A DNA stretch of 64,000 nt. Source: Rhodovulum adriaticum (GTDB taxonomy: Bacteria > Pseudomonadota > Alphaproteobacteria > Rhodobacterales > Rhodobacteraceae). Below the pieces are notes generated by a model. That model was not told where the DNA came from. It was given only the letters and a program-made list of their open reading frames with translations, and made no database searches. Position numbers and translations under genes: made by a program. Positions 40,102 through 48,256 of this stretch are shown one piece after another. The DNA is taken from assembly GCF_004345735.1 (NCBI RefSeq), contig NZ_SLXL01000014.1, forward strand, positions 1 to 64,000, written 5' to 3'. Numbering within the stretch: position 1 is the first letter of the stretch; each line of letters starts with the position of its first letter.

Positions 40102-41428
40102 TATCGCGGCCCACCGGGCTGCACCCGAATTGACGCATCGCAGGGTTCTGACGATTGCCCTGCCCATCGTGCTGTCGAATGCCACCGTGCCGATCCTTGG
40201 TGCGGTGGATACGGGCGTGGTCGGCCAGATGGGGCAGGCCGCCCCCATCGGTGCCGTGGGGATCGGGGCGATCATCCTGTCGGCGGTCTACTGGATCTTC
40301 GGCTTTCTGCGGATGGGCACAACGGGGCTGACTGCGCAGGCCTGGGGCGCGCGCGATCACGCCGAGGTCGATGCGATGCTGTCGCGCGGGCTGATGATCG
40401 GTACGGCGGCGGGACTTGTGATGATCCTGCTGCAGGCGCCGCTGTTCGCGGGGGCCTTTATGGTGTCGCCCGCCAGCGCCGAGGTTGAGGCATTGGCCCG
40501 CCAATACATGGCGATCCGGATATGGTCCGCGCCTGCGGCCATCGCGATCTACGGCATCACCGGCTGGCTGATCGCGCAGGAACGCACCCGTGCGGTGCTG
40601 GTCATCCAGCTATGGATGAACGGGCTGAACATCGCGCTGGACCTGCTGTTCGTGCTGGGCTTCGACTGGGGGGTGCGGGGCGTTGCGGTGGCCACCTTCC
40701 TGGCGGAATGGTCGGGGGCCGGGCTGGGCCTGTGGCTGTGCCGGGGCGCGTTCCGGGGCACTGCGTGGCGCGACTGGCCGCGCGTCTTTGACCGGGCGCG
40801 GCTGCGGCACATGGCGGGGGTGAATACCGACATCCTGATCCGGTCGCTGCTGTTGCAGGGGATCTTCGTGTCCTTCCTGTTCCTGGGGGCAGATTTCGGT
40901 GACGTGCCGCTGGCGGCCAACCAGATCCTGCTGCAATTTCTGGAAATCACCGCCTACGCGCTGGACGGGTTCGCCTTCGCGGCAGAGGCACTGGTGGGCC
41001 AGGCATTGGGGGCAAGGTTGCGCGCGGATCTGCGCCGCGCGGCGCTGATGACCAGTGCCTGGGGGTTGCTGATCTGCATCGCCATGGCGCTGGCCTTTGC
41101 CATGTTCGGCGGTGCGATCATCGACACGATGACCACCGCCCAGCCGGTGCGCGATGCCGCGCGCGCGTACTTGCCCTACATGGTCGCCGCCCCGCTGGTG
41201 GGGCTGGCCGCGTGGATGCTGGACGGCATCTTTATCGGGGCGACGCGGACCAAGGACATGCGCAACATGATGCTGTTGTCGGCGGCGGTCTACGCCGCTG
41301 CGGCCGCCGCCCTGGTACCGGCCTACGGCAATCACGGGCTGTGGATCGCGTTCCTGGTGTCCTTCGTGGTGCGGGGCATCACGCTGGGCCTGCGCTATCC
41401 CGCGCTGGAGGCGCAGGCAGAGCGTTAG
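40094..41428 (+). CDS. MATE-family multidrug/metabolite exporter
   Basis: A 444-residue membrane protein with about 12 transmembrane helices in two bundles. It begins TDIAAHRAAPELTHRRVLTI, and the DinF-like loops FGFLRMGTTGLTAQAWGA, LQGIFVSFLFLGADFG and PYMVAAPLVGLAAWMLDGIF are typical. MATE proteins export organic cations or metabolites using sodium or proton gradients. It overlaps the preceding thioesterase gene by eight bases, and its stop overlaps the stop of the convergent ArsC-like gene. Confidence 0.9.
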   Translation: MTDIAAHRAAPELTHRRVLTIALPIVLSNATVPILGAVDTGVVGQMGQAAPIGAVGIGAIILSAVYWIFGFLRMGTTGLTAQAWGARDHAEVDAMLSRGLMIGTAAGLVMILLQAPLFAGAFMVSPASAEVEALARQYMAIRIWSAPAAIAIYGITGWLIAQERTRAVLVIQLWMNGLNIALDLLFVLGFDWGVRGVAVATFLAEWSGAGLGLWLCRGAFRGTAWRDWPRVFDRARLRHMAGVNTDILIRSLLLQGIFVSFLFLGADFGDVPLAANQILLQFLEITAYALDGFAFAAEALVGQALGARLRADLRRAALMTSAWGLLICIAMALAFAMFGGAIIDTMTTAQPVRDAARAYLPYMVAAPLVGLAAWMLDGIFIGATRTKDMRNMMLLSAAVYAAAAAALVPAYGNHGLWIAFLVSFVVRGITLGLRYPALEAQAER

Positions 41429-41778
41429 AGGATTTCCAGCACCCGTTCGGGCGGGCGGGCCAGAACGGCGCGACCGTTGGCAAAGACGATGGCCCGTTCG
41501 ATCAGTTTCGGGTGGTCGGCCATCGCAGCCAGCAACCGGTCCTCGTCGTCGTCCTTTGACAGGCCCAGTTCGCGGAACAGCTTTTCCTTGGGGCGCATCA
41601 TGTCGATGGCGCGCAGGCCCAGCGTGTCGCGCGCCGCGGTCAGTTCGGCCAGGCTGGGCGCGTCGTCCAGATAGCGGCGGACGGTCGGGGAAATCCCGCG
41701 CCCCTCGATCAGCGCCAGCGCCGCGCGCGATTTGGAACAGCGCGGGTTGTGCCAGATCACGACGCCGGTCATGTCCAT
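41425..41778 (-). CDS. ArsC-family (Spx/arsenate-reductase-like) protein
   Basis: A 117-residue protein with the active-site [12 protein letters not shown] (Cys14, Arg18) and the [10 protein letters not shown] stretch typical of the glutaredoxin-coupled ArsC group. The next residues IDMMRPKEK and [18 protein letters not shown] complete the fold. No other arsenic genes are near, so arsenate reduction is not certain. The start may be 41778 or 41772 (the latter gives an ATGA overlap with the pyrD stop). Confidence 0.82.
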   Translation of the reverse strand: MDMTGVVIWHNPRCSKSRAALALIEGRGISPTVRRYLDDAPSLAELTAARDTLGLRAIDMMRPKEKLFRELGLSKDDDEDRLLAAMADHPKLIERAIVFANGRAVLARPPERVLEIL

Positions 41779-42827
41779 TCGTCCCGGCCGGTGCCAACGG
41801 CCTGGGCCACGTTGGCGAACCCGTCGCGTTCCAGCAGCGCGTCCAGCCCCTCGACGATCTCACGCACCAGGCTGAGCCCGCCATAGACCAGCGCGGTATA
41901 CAACTGCACGGCGCTGGCACCTGCGCGGATCTTGGCATAGGCCTGTTCGGCGGACCCGACACCGCCCACGCCGATGATCGGCAACCGACCCTCGGTCAGG
42001 CGCGACAGCCGGGCCAGAACGCGGGTGGATCGGTCGAAGAGCGGCGCGCCCGACAACCCGCCGGTTTCCATCTGATGCGGGCTGTGCAGCCCGGTGCGCG
42101 CCAGCGTGGTGTTCGTGGCGATCAGACCGGAAATGCCGCTGTCCAGCGCCACCTCGGCCACATCGGCCTGTTCCGCCTCGCTCAGGTCCGGGGCGATCTT
42201 CAGGAAGACGGGGATCGGGCGGTCCAGCCCGGCGCGTGCGGCCATCACACCGGCCAGCAGCGCCGACAGTGCCGCCTTGCCCTGCAGATCGCGCAGCTTT
42301 TCGGTGTTGGGCGAGGACACGTTGACCGTGGCGAAATCCACATGCGCCCCGCAATGGGCCAGCACGGCGGCGTAATCGGCGGCGCGGTCCTCGCTGGTCT
42401 TGTTGGCGCCCAGGTTCAGGCCGATTACGGCGCCTGCGGGCCGCACGGCCAGCCGCGCGCCGATGGCCACCATCCCGTCGTTGTTGAAGCCGAAGCGATT
42501 GATCGCGGCGCGATCCTCTGTCAGGCGGAACAGGCGCGGGCGCGGGTTGCCCGGCTGGGACAGGGGCGTTGCGGCGCCCACCTCGATAAAGCCGAAGCCC
42601 GCGCGCGACAGTGGTTCCAGCGCCACGGCGTTCTTGTCATAGCCTGCGGCCAGCCCCACCGGGTTGGGCAGGGCCAGCCCCGCCAGGTCGGTTTCCAGGC
42701 ACGGGCTGCTCAGCCGTCCGGGCAGGGGCACCAGCCCGGTTTTCAGCGCCGCCAGCGACAGGTTGTGCGCCCGCTCGGGGTCCATTCGGTGAAAGGCGGC
42801 CAGTCCCAGCCGTTCCAGCATCGTCAT
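41769..42827 (-). CDS. pyrD: Dihydroorotate dehydrogenase (quinone), class 2
   Basis: A 352-residue membrane-associated enzyme that makes orotate for pyrimidine synthesis and passes electrons to quinone. Start ATG 42827 overlaps the DUF952 stop (ATGA). FMN-binding [14 protein letters not shown] and NRFGFNNDG, and the class-2 Ser base region [14 protein letters not shown], are visible, as are GVGGVGS and YTALVYGG. The first 30 residues form the quinone-tunnel helices. Confidence 0.94.
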   Translation of the reverse strand: MTMLERLGLAAFHRMDPERAHNLSLAALKTGLVPLPGRLSSPCLETDLAGLALPNPVGLAAGYDKNAVALEPLSRAGFGFIEVGAATPLSQPGNPRPRLFRLTEDRAAINRFGFNNDGMVAIGARLAVRPAGAVIGLNLGANKTSEDRAADYAAVLAHCGAHVDFATVNVSSPNTEKLRDLQGKAALSALLAGVMAARAGLDRPIPVFLKIAPDLSEAEQADVAEVALDSGISGLIATNTTLARTGLHSPHQMETGGLSGAPLFDRSTRVLARLSRLTEGRLPIIGVGGVGSAEQAYAKIRAGASAVQLYTALVYGGLSLVREIVEGLDALLERDGFANVAQAVGTGRDEWT

Positions 42828-43162
42828 ACCACGCCCTCGGGAAAGATGTGTCCGGTGGCCCCCAGCGGCAGGGACTTGTCCCACACCACGTCGGCCATCC
42901 GCATGTCACGGTACAGATGGGGAAACAGCGCGCCGCCGCGCGAGGGTTCCCATTTCAGCGCATCGCCCAGGGTGTCGGCCTGTAGCGCGACCAGCACCAG
43001 GTCGCTTTCGCCGACGAAGTGCTTTTCCGCGGTGCCGGTCACCTGTTCCGCAGTGGACAGGTGGATAAAGCCATCAGCCAGGTCCACCGGCGCACCCGAC
43101 GTGCGCCCCGCGGCGCGGAAGGCATCCCATTCGGGGCGGCGGAATATCTTGTAGATCAGCAT
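42824..43162 (-). CDS. DUF952-domain protein
   Basis: A 112-residue protein from ATG 43162. The DUF952 pattern is clear: [19 protein letters not shown] at the start, [16 protein letters not shown] in the middle and the [11 protein letters not shown] stretch near the end. The function of the family is unknown. Its stop overlaps the pyrD start, so it is cotranscribed with pyrD. The longer upstream frame is rejected. Confidence 0.85.
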   Translation of the reverse strand: MLIYKIFRRPEWDAFRAAGRTSGAPVDLADGFIHLSTAEQVTGTAEKHFVGESDLVLVALQADTLGDALKWEPSRGGALFPHLYRDMRMADVVWDKSLPLGATGHIFPEGVV

Positions 43163-43254
43163 GGGGCTGACATGCCCGCTGGCGCCCGCCCGGTCAAGCG
43201 CGGCGCGCCTGTCGCGCTTGCCAGAGCGGCCCGGCTGGCCTATCGCACCCTCAT

Positions 43255-44322
43255 GTGCAGCCAACACCCAACTTTCCCGTGACGCCGCGCGCGGGCTTTG
43301 TGCTGGGCGGTGAAACCATCGCCCCGGGCACCCGGCGCACCGTGGACCTGCCGGTTTCGGTGCTGTCCGATCACACGCCGGTCACCATGTCGGCCCATGT
43401 CGTCCATGGGCGCAGGCCCGGGCCGGTGGTCTTTGTCAGTGCGGGCGTCCACGGGGACGAGGTAATCGGCGTTGAAATCGTGCGCCGCCTGCTGGGCCTG
43501 CCGGTTCTGGCCACCCTGCGCGGCACGCTGATCGCGGTGCCTATCGTCAACGCCTTCGGCTTTCTGAACCTGTCGCGCTACCTGCCCGACCGGCGCGACC
43601 TGAACCGCTGCTTTCCAGGCTCGGCCGAGGGATCGATGGCCGCGCGGCTGGCGCATCTGCTGATGGAAGAGGTCGTGTCGCGTGCCGATCTGGGGATCGA
43701 CCTGCATTCGGCTGCCGTGCACCGCACCAACCTGCCCCAGGTCCGCGTGGCGCCGGGCGAGGATGCGCCGATGCGCCTGGCCGAGATCTTTGCCGCGCCG
43801 GTGATCCTGCGCTCGGAATTACGCGAGGGATCGCTGCGGCAGGCGGCGGCGGCACGCGGTGTCGGCATGCTGTTGTACGAGGCGGGTGAGGGTCTGCGAT
43901 TCGACGAAACCGCCGTGCGGGCCGGGGTGTCGGGCATCCTGCGGGTGCTGCACGACCGGGGCATGATCCCCGCGCGCGGCGTGCCGCGGGCGCGGCGGGC
44001 CTCGCTGGTGTGCCGGGCCTCGCGTTGGTTGCGCGCGCCGCAGGGCGGGTTGTTGCGCACCTTTCGGTCAGAGGGCGACGTGGTCGCCCCGGGTGAGTTG
44101 CTGGCCATCGTGTCCGACCCCTTCGGCGAGGTGGACGCCCCCATAACCGCGCCAGAGGCCGGTATCGTGGTGGGCCGCGCCGTGCTGCCCGTCGTGAACG
44201 AGGGCAATGCCGTTTTCCATCTGGCCTCCATCGCCTCGACCGACCATGCCGAGGATCGGATCGACGCGTGGAACGCAGAACTGGAGGCCGAAAAGCTGTT
44301 TGATGAGGACGAGATCCTCTAG
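43255..44322 (+). CDS. Succinylglutamate desuccinylase / aspartoacylase-family metalloprotein
   Basis: A 355-residue M14-type deacylase. It starts at GTG 43255 (MQPTPNFPVT). The zinc ligands are in GVHGDEVIGVE and DLHSAAVHRTN, and the general base Glu is in YEAGEGLRF. The C-terminal part (LLRTFRSEGDVVAPGELLAI) is a beta-barrel with a lipoyl-like fold. The substrate is unknown. RimK-linked and AstE/AspA-like roles are all possible. No ribosome site precedes the GTG, and it stands alone. It is divergent from the DUF952 gene. Confidence 0.82.
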   Translation: MQPTPNFPVTPRAGFVLGGETIAPGTRRTVDLPVSVLSDHTPVTMSAHVVHGRRPGPVVFVSAGVHGDEVIGVEIVRRLLGLPVLATLRGTLIAVPIVNAFGFLNLSRYLPDRRDLNRCFPGSAEGSMAARLAHLLMEEVVSRADLGIDLHSAAVHRTNLPQVRVAPGEDAPMRLAEIFAAPVILRSELREGSLRQAAAARGVGMLLYEAGEGLRFDETAVRAGVSGILRVLHDRGMIPARGVPRARRASLVCRASRWLRAPQGGLLRTFRSEGDVVAPGELLAIVSDPFGEVDAPITAPEAGIVVGRAVLPVVNEGNAVFHLASIASTDHAEDRIDAWNAELEAEKLFDEDEIL

Positions 44323-44354
44323 CGCCGCGCGGGGCAGGGGCCTAGGCTGGCCGC

Positions 44355-45020
44355 ATGTGTGGACGTTTCGCGTTGGCCCTGCTTGCCGATGAGGTGGCCC
44401 GTCAGTTTCAGGCGGCCCCAGTCAACGACCTGCCGGACCTGCCCGATTACAACATCTGCCCGACCACCCAGGTTCTGACCGTCACCGCCGCCGGCGGGGA
44501 TCGCCAGTTGCGGCCCATGCGTTGGGGCTTCGTCCCGCATTGGTACAAGACCGCGACCGACGGCCCGTTGCTGATAAACGCTCGCGCCGAAACCATTGCG
44601 TCCAAGCCCGCCTTTGGCCAGGCCGCGCGGCAGCGGCGCTGTATCGTCCCGGCCAGCGGCTTCTACGAATGGCAAAAGGATGCCGAGGGCACCCGCCTGC
44701 CGTGGTATGTGCACCGCAGCGATCGCATGCCGATGGCCATGGCCGCGATCTGGCAGGACTGGGGCCCCGAGGGTGCGCGCCAGTCCACCTGTGCCATCGT
44801 CACCACCCAGGCCAACGCGGGGCTTGCCCATATCCACCACCGGATGCCCGTGATCCTAGAACCGGCGGACTGGCCGCTGTGGCTGGGCGAGGCGGGGCAC
44901 GGCGCGGCGCGGCTGATGCGCCCCGCAGGTGCGGGCGTGGTGCATTGTCACCGGGTCGGGCGCGCGGTGAATTCAAACCGCGCCAGCGGGCCGGATTTGA
45001 CACAGCCGATAGAGGATTGA
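44355..45020 (+). CDS. SOS-response-associated protein YedK (HMCES/SRAP family)
   Basis: A 221-residue protein. Catalytic Cys2 is in MCGRFALA. The DNA-binding and active residues follow: Asn in INARAET, Glu in GFYEWQ and His in IHHRMPVIL. Members cross-link covalently to abasic sites in single-stranded DNA and protect them. Start ATG 44355 is fixed by the essential Cys2. It lies after the deacylase gene in the same direction with a short gap. Confidence 0.93.
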   Translation: MCGRFALALLADEVARQFQAAPVNDLPDLPDYNICPTTQVLTVTAAGGDRQLRPMRWGFVPHWYKTATDGPLLINARAETIASKPAFGQAARQRRCIVPASGFYEWQKDAEGTRLPWYVHRSDRMPMAMAAIWQDWGPEGARQSTCAIVTTQANAGLAHIHHRMPVILEPADWPLWLGEAGHGAARLMRPAGAGVVHCHRVGRAVNSNRASGPDLTQPIED

Positions 45021-45127
45021 TCCGATCCCTGGGCCATGGCTGGGCCACAAATGCGTTTCGGGCGATGAACGGCAAAACCGGCGGATGCGTTGAAAAATGC
45101 GTTAGCTTCTGTTTTTCCGAAAAAGAG

Positions 45128-45157
45128 TTCTTTTCCTTTCCAGAATTGCATTATAGT
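45128..45157 (+). promoter_or_regulatory. Probable promoter of the H-NS-like gene
   Basis: An AT-rich stretch (45100-45160) ends in TTGCATTATAGT, where TATAGT at 45152-45157 is a fair -10 element with TTCTTT at 45128-45133 as a weak -35. The AGGAGGATTT ribosome site and the ATG follow 20-30 bases later. Confidence 0.35.
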
Positions 45158-45184
45158 CAGAGCGCGCACAGGAGGATTTGGAAA

Positions 45185-45493
45185 ATGCCCGAACTGGAAA
45201 ACATGTCGCTGAGCGAATTGAAGGCGTTGCGCAAGGATGTCGATGCCGCCATCGCCTCGTTCGAGGAGCGCAAGAAAGCCGAAGCCCGCGCCGCCCTTGA
45301 AGAAAAAGCGCGCGAGATGGGCTTTTCCCTGGATGAAATCGTCAAGGCCAAAGGCCGCCGCGCCAAGGTGCCCGCGAAATACCGCAACCCCGCCGAGCCC
45401 TCGCAAACCTGGAGTGGCCGGGGCCGCCGCCCGAAATGGCTGGAAGAGGCGCTGAACGCTGGCAAGTCGCTTGAGGATTTCCTGATCGGCTGA
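45185..45493 (+). CDS. hvrA: H-NS-family regulator, HvrA/Spb type
   Basis: A 102-residue protein from ATG 45185 with a strong ribosome site (CAGGAGG). The N-terminal half is a coiled-coil oligomerisation region (LSELKALRKDVDAAIASFEERKK). The C-terminal DNA-binding core is AKYRNPAEPSQTWSGRGRRPKW, the signature of H-NS-like proteins of purple bacteria. HvrA in Rhodobacter modulates photosynthesis and nif gene expression. Here it lies outside the nif block. A strong terminator follows. Confidence 0.88.
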   Translation: MPELENMSLSELKALRKDVDAAIASFEERKKAEARAALEEKAREMGFSLDEIVKAKGRRAKVPAKYRNPAEPSQTWSGRGRRPKWLEEALNAGKSLEDFLIG

Positions 45494-45513
45494 TCTATCG
45501 GCGCGCCTCTATT

Positions 45514-45550
45514 GCAGCCCCGCATTAATAGGGCTGCTTAAGGTTCTTTT
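45514..45550 (+). terminator. Rho-independent terminator after hvrA
   Basis: A 7-bp GC-rich stem GCAGCCC/GGGCTGC with a 10-base loop, followed by TTAAGGTTCTTTTTCTCC, a T-rich tail. Confidence 0.75.
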
Positions 45551-45658
45551 TCTCCTTTTGGGGGAAACCCGATCCGGAAAATCTTTTCTTGGGTGAAAAG
45601 GGCGTGCAAAAGAATGGTCTTGACCGGCGCGCGCGGCTGGCCTACCTCCGGGGTCCAC

Positions 45659-45732
45659 GCGGGTATAGCTTAATGGTAAAGCCCCTGCCTTCCAAGCAGG
45701 CTATGTCGGTTCGATTCCGTCTACCCGCTCCA
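45659..45732 (+). tRNA. tRNA-Gly (anticodon TCC)
   Basis: A complete cloverleaf on the plus strand. Acceptor GCGGGTA pairs with TACCCGC, the anticodon loop is CTTCCAA (anticodon TCC), the T arm has GGTTCGATTCC, and CCA is encoded. It stands alone with no recombinase gene beside it. Confidence 0.95.
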
Positions 45733-45823
45733 TCCCGACCCTTGGCGTACACGGCGGCGTGAGCAGGATACGCTCTGCGCTTGTTGTCTGTCCCGACCGG
45801 CCCTAAAACCTGTTGGGAAAGGA

Positions 45824-47623
45824 ATGGCCATGTCGCCCGGAGCGCCCCCCCTGGAAGATCGCGAAAAATCCCGCCGCATTGGCGCCCTGCGCGCGTTATG
45901 GCCCTTCGTGCTGCCCTATCGCAAGCTGCTGGCCGCCGCGCTGACCGCGCTGGTGGTGACGGCGGGTGTGTCGCTGGTGCTGCCGATGGCGGTGCGCCGT
46001 GTGGTGGATGGGTTCGAGACCGAGCAGGTCACCCAACTGGATGGCTATTTCGCCGCCGCCCTGGGGATCGCCGCGCTGTTCGCCCTGGGCACGGCGCTGC
46101 GGTACTATCTGGTGACGCGGTTGGGCGAACGGGTGGTCGCGGATATCCGCAACACCGTCTTTGACCGCATGATCGGGATGAGTCCTGCGTTTTTCGAGCG
46201 CATCATGACCGGCGAGGTTCTGTCGCGGATCACGACGGACACGACGCTGATCCTCAGCGTGATCGGGTCGTCGGTGTCGGTGGCGCTGCGCAACGTGCTG
46301 ATCCTGTTCGGGGGGCTGTTGCTGATGCTGGCCACCTCGCCCAAGCTGACGGGCCTGGTGCTGCTGCTGGTGCCCGCGGTCATTGCGCCGATCGTGGTGC
46401 TGGGGCGGCGGCTGCGGGCGCTCAGCCGGGAAAATCAGGACTGGATCGCCGCGTCCTCGGGTAATGCGTCAGAGGCGCTGCTGTCCGCCCAGACGGTGCA
46501 GGCCTTTACGCACGAGGGCGCCAGCCGCCAGCATTTCCACGAGGTAACCGAGAAAAGCTATGTCGCCGCGCGCCGCCGCATCGGCACCCGTGCGGTGATG
46601 ACCTCGATCGTGATCTTCCTGATCTTCGCGGGCATTGTCGGCGTGCTGTGGATGGGCGCGCGCGATGTCCGCGCCGAGGTGATGAGCACCGGCGAACTGG
46701 TCCAGTTCCTGATCTACTCCGTCATGGTGGCCGGTGCTGTCGGCGCCATGACAGAGGTTTGGGGCGAATTGCAGCGCGCCGCCGGGGCGACCGAACGGCT
46801 GGTCGAGTTGCTGCACGCCCATGACGCGGTACAGGATCCGCCCAGCCCCCGCCCGCTGTCCGCGCCGGTGCGCGGCGACATCCAGTTCCGGGATGTGCGG
46901 TTTGCCTATCCCTCGCGCCCGGAAACGCCGGCGCTGAACGGCGTCAGCCTGCATGTGAGGCCTGGGGAAACCGTCGCGCTGGTCGGTCCCTCGGGGGCGG
47001 GCAAATCGACCATCGTCCAGCTTTTGCTGCGTTTTTACGATCCGCAGTCGGGCGCCATTCTGCTGGACGGGGTGGATCTGCGCGACATGACGCGCAACAC
47101 CTTCCGCCACCACATTTCGCTGGTGCCGCAGGATCCGGTGATCTTTGCCGAAACGGCGCGTGAAAACATCCGCTTCGGCCGCCCCGAGGCCACCGACGCC
47201 GAGGTCGAGGCCGCCGCCCGCGCCGCCGCCGCGCATGATTTCCTGTCCGCCCTGCCGGATGGCTATGACACCTTTGTCGGGGAACGTGGCATCATGTTGT
47301 CGGGCGGCCAGAAACAGCGCATTGCCATTGCCCGCGCCATCCTGCGCGACGCGCCCGTCCTGCTGCTGGATGAAGCGACATCGGCGCTGGATGCCGAATC
47401 CGAGCGTGCGGTACAGCACGCCGTGGACGAGATGGCCGCCAGCCGGACCACCCTGATCGTCGCCCACCGCCTGGCCACCGTGAAAAAGGCCGACCGCATC
47501 GTGGTCTTTGACCAGGGCCGGATCGTGGCCGAGGGCACGCATGAGGCACTGGTTGCCGAGGGCGGGCTGTACGCGCGGCTGGCCCGGCTGCAATTCACCG
47601 ACGGTATCGTCGACGCGGCCTGA
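45824..47623 (+). CDS. ABC exporter, fused permease and ATPase (MsbA-like)
   Basis: A 599-residue half-transporter. The N-terminal domain has six transmembrane segments (from about residue 25 to 310). The ATPase carries Walker A GPSGAGKST, the Q loop, signature LSGGQKQR and Walker B LLDEATSALD. The substrate is unknown. Lipid or drug export is typical of this branch. ATG 45824 is the first start, and 45830 has the better-spaced ribosome site AAAGGA. Confidence 0.9.
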   Translation: MAMSPGAPPLEDREKSRRIGALRALWPFVLPYRKLLAAALTALVVTAGVSLVLPMAVRRVVDGFETEQVTQLDGYFAAALGIAALFALGTALRYYLVTRLGERVVADIRNTVFDRMIGMSPAFFERIMTGEVLSRITTDTTLILSVIGSSVSVALRNVLILFGGLLLMLATSPKLTGLVLLLVPAVIAPIVVLGRRLRALSRENQDWIAASSGNASEALLSAQTVQAFTHEGASRQHFHEVTEKSYVAARRRIGTRAVMTSIVIFLIFAGIVGVLWMGARDVRAEVMSTGELVQFLIYSVMVAGAVGAMTEVWGELQRAAGATERLVELLHAHDAVQDPPSPRPLSAPVRGDIQFRDVRFAYPSRPETPALNGVSLHVRPGETVALVGPSGAGKSTIVQLLLRFYDPQSGAILLDGVDLRDMTRNTFRHHISLVPQDPVIFAETARENIRFGRPEATDAEVEAAARAAAAHDFLSALPDGYDTFVGERGIMLSGGQKQRIAIARAILRDAPVLLLDEATSALDAESERAVQHAVDEMAASRTTLIVAHRLATVKKADRIVVFDQGRIVAEGTHEALVAEGGLYARLARLQFTDGIVDAA

Positions 47624-47695
47624 GCTGTCGCGCCTTTGTCTTCGAGAATCGGTTACGCTTTGCGGGCCTGTATTGGTTTGCTCGGAGGATGAGAG

Positions 47696-48124
47696 ATGGG
47701 CCTGTGGAAATTCATGAAAGGCGCCGGCAAGCGGCTGTCCGGCCGCGCCGAGGCCGCCGAGGCGCCCAGCGAGGACGAGCTGAAGAAGGAAATCGCCGAT
47801 CTGGGTCTTGAGGCCGAGGGCCTGGAGATTGCCGTTGAGGGCGACAAGGTCACCGTCAGCGGCGCGGCCGCCAGCCAGGAAGCCAAGGAAAAGGTCATCC
47901 TCGCCGTGGGCAATATCGCGGGCGTGGCCCAGGTCGAGGACGCGGCCGGCGGCACCGAGCCGGTGTTCCACACGGTCGAAGCGGGCGACTCCCTTTGGGC
48001 CATTGCGGAAAAAACCCTGGGCAACGGTGCGCGCTATACCGAGATCTTCGAGGCCAACCGCCCCATGCTGAGCGACCCCGACAAGATCTATCCCGACCAG
48101 GTCCTGCGCATTCCGCAGGGCTGA
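47696..48124 (+). CDS. kbp: BON-LysM protein, Kbp/YgaU family (potassium-binding)
   Basis: A 142-residue protein that matches E. coli YgaU (Kbp) over its whole length. It begins MGLWKFMKGAGKRL, the BON domain centres on VSGAAASQEAKEKVILAVGN, and the LysM domain has HTVEAGDSLWAIAEKTLGNG and ends PDKIYPDQVLRIPQG. Kbp binds potassium in E. coli and affects growth under stress. No signal peptide is visible. A hairpin follows. Confidence 0.9.
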   Translation: MGLWKFMKGAGKRLSGRAEAAEAPSEDELKKEIADLGLEAEGLEIAVEGDKVTVSGAAASQEAKEKVILAVGNIAGVAQVEDAAGGTEPVFHTVEAGDSLWAIAEKTLGNGARYTEIFEANRPMLSDPDKIYPDQVLRIPQG

Positions 48125-48137
48125 TTCCGCCGCGGCA

Positions 48138-48167
48138 GCCCCCGTTCTGACGCAGCGTAGCGGGGGC
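48138..48167. terminator. Hairpin after kbp
   Basis: A 7-bp stem GCCCCCG/CGGGGGC with a 16-base loop, 14 bases after the stop codon. No T-tract follows, so it is a weak terminator at most. Confidence 0.4.
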
Positions 48168-48256
48168 GCCGCGACTTGCGGCGCGCGTCATTTCCTCGCA
48201 TCCTGATTGCACGATCAGGGACGGCCCGAAGAAACGGGCCGCAGGGAGGAGAGACA

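Noticed and set aside
45600-45680. A short open frame over the tRNA-Gly upstream region
   Set aside because: It would overlap the tRNA and has no ribosome site.
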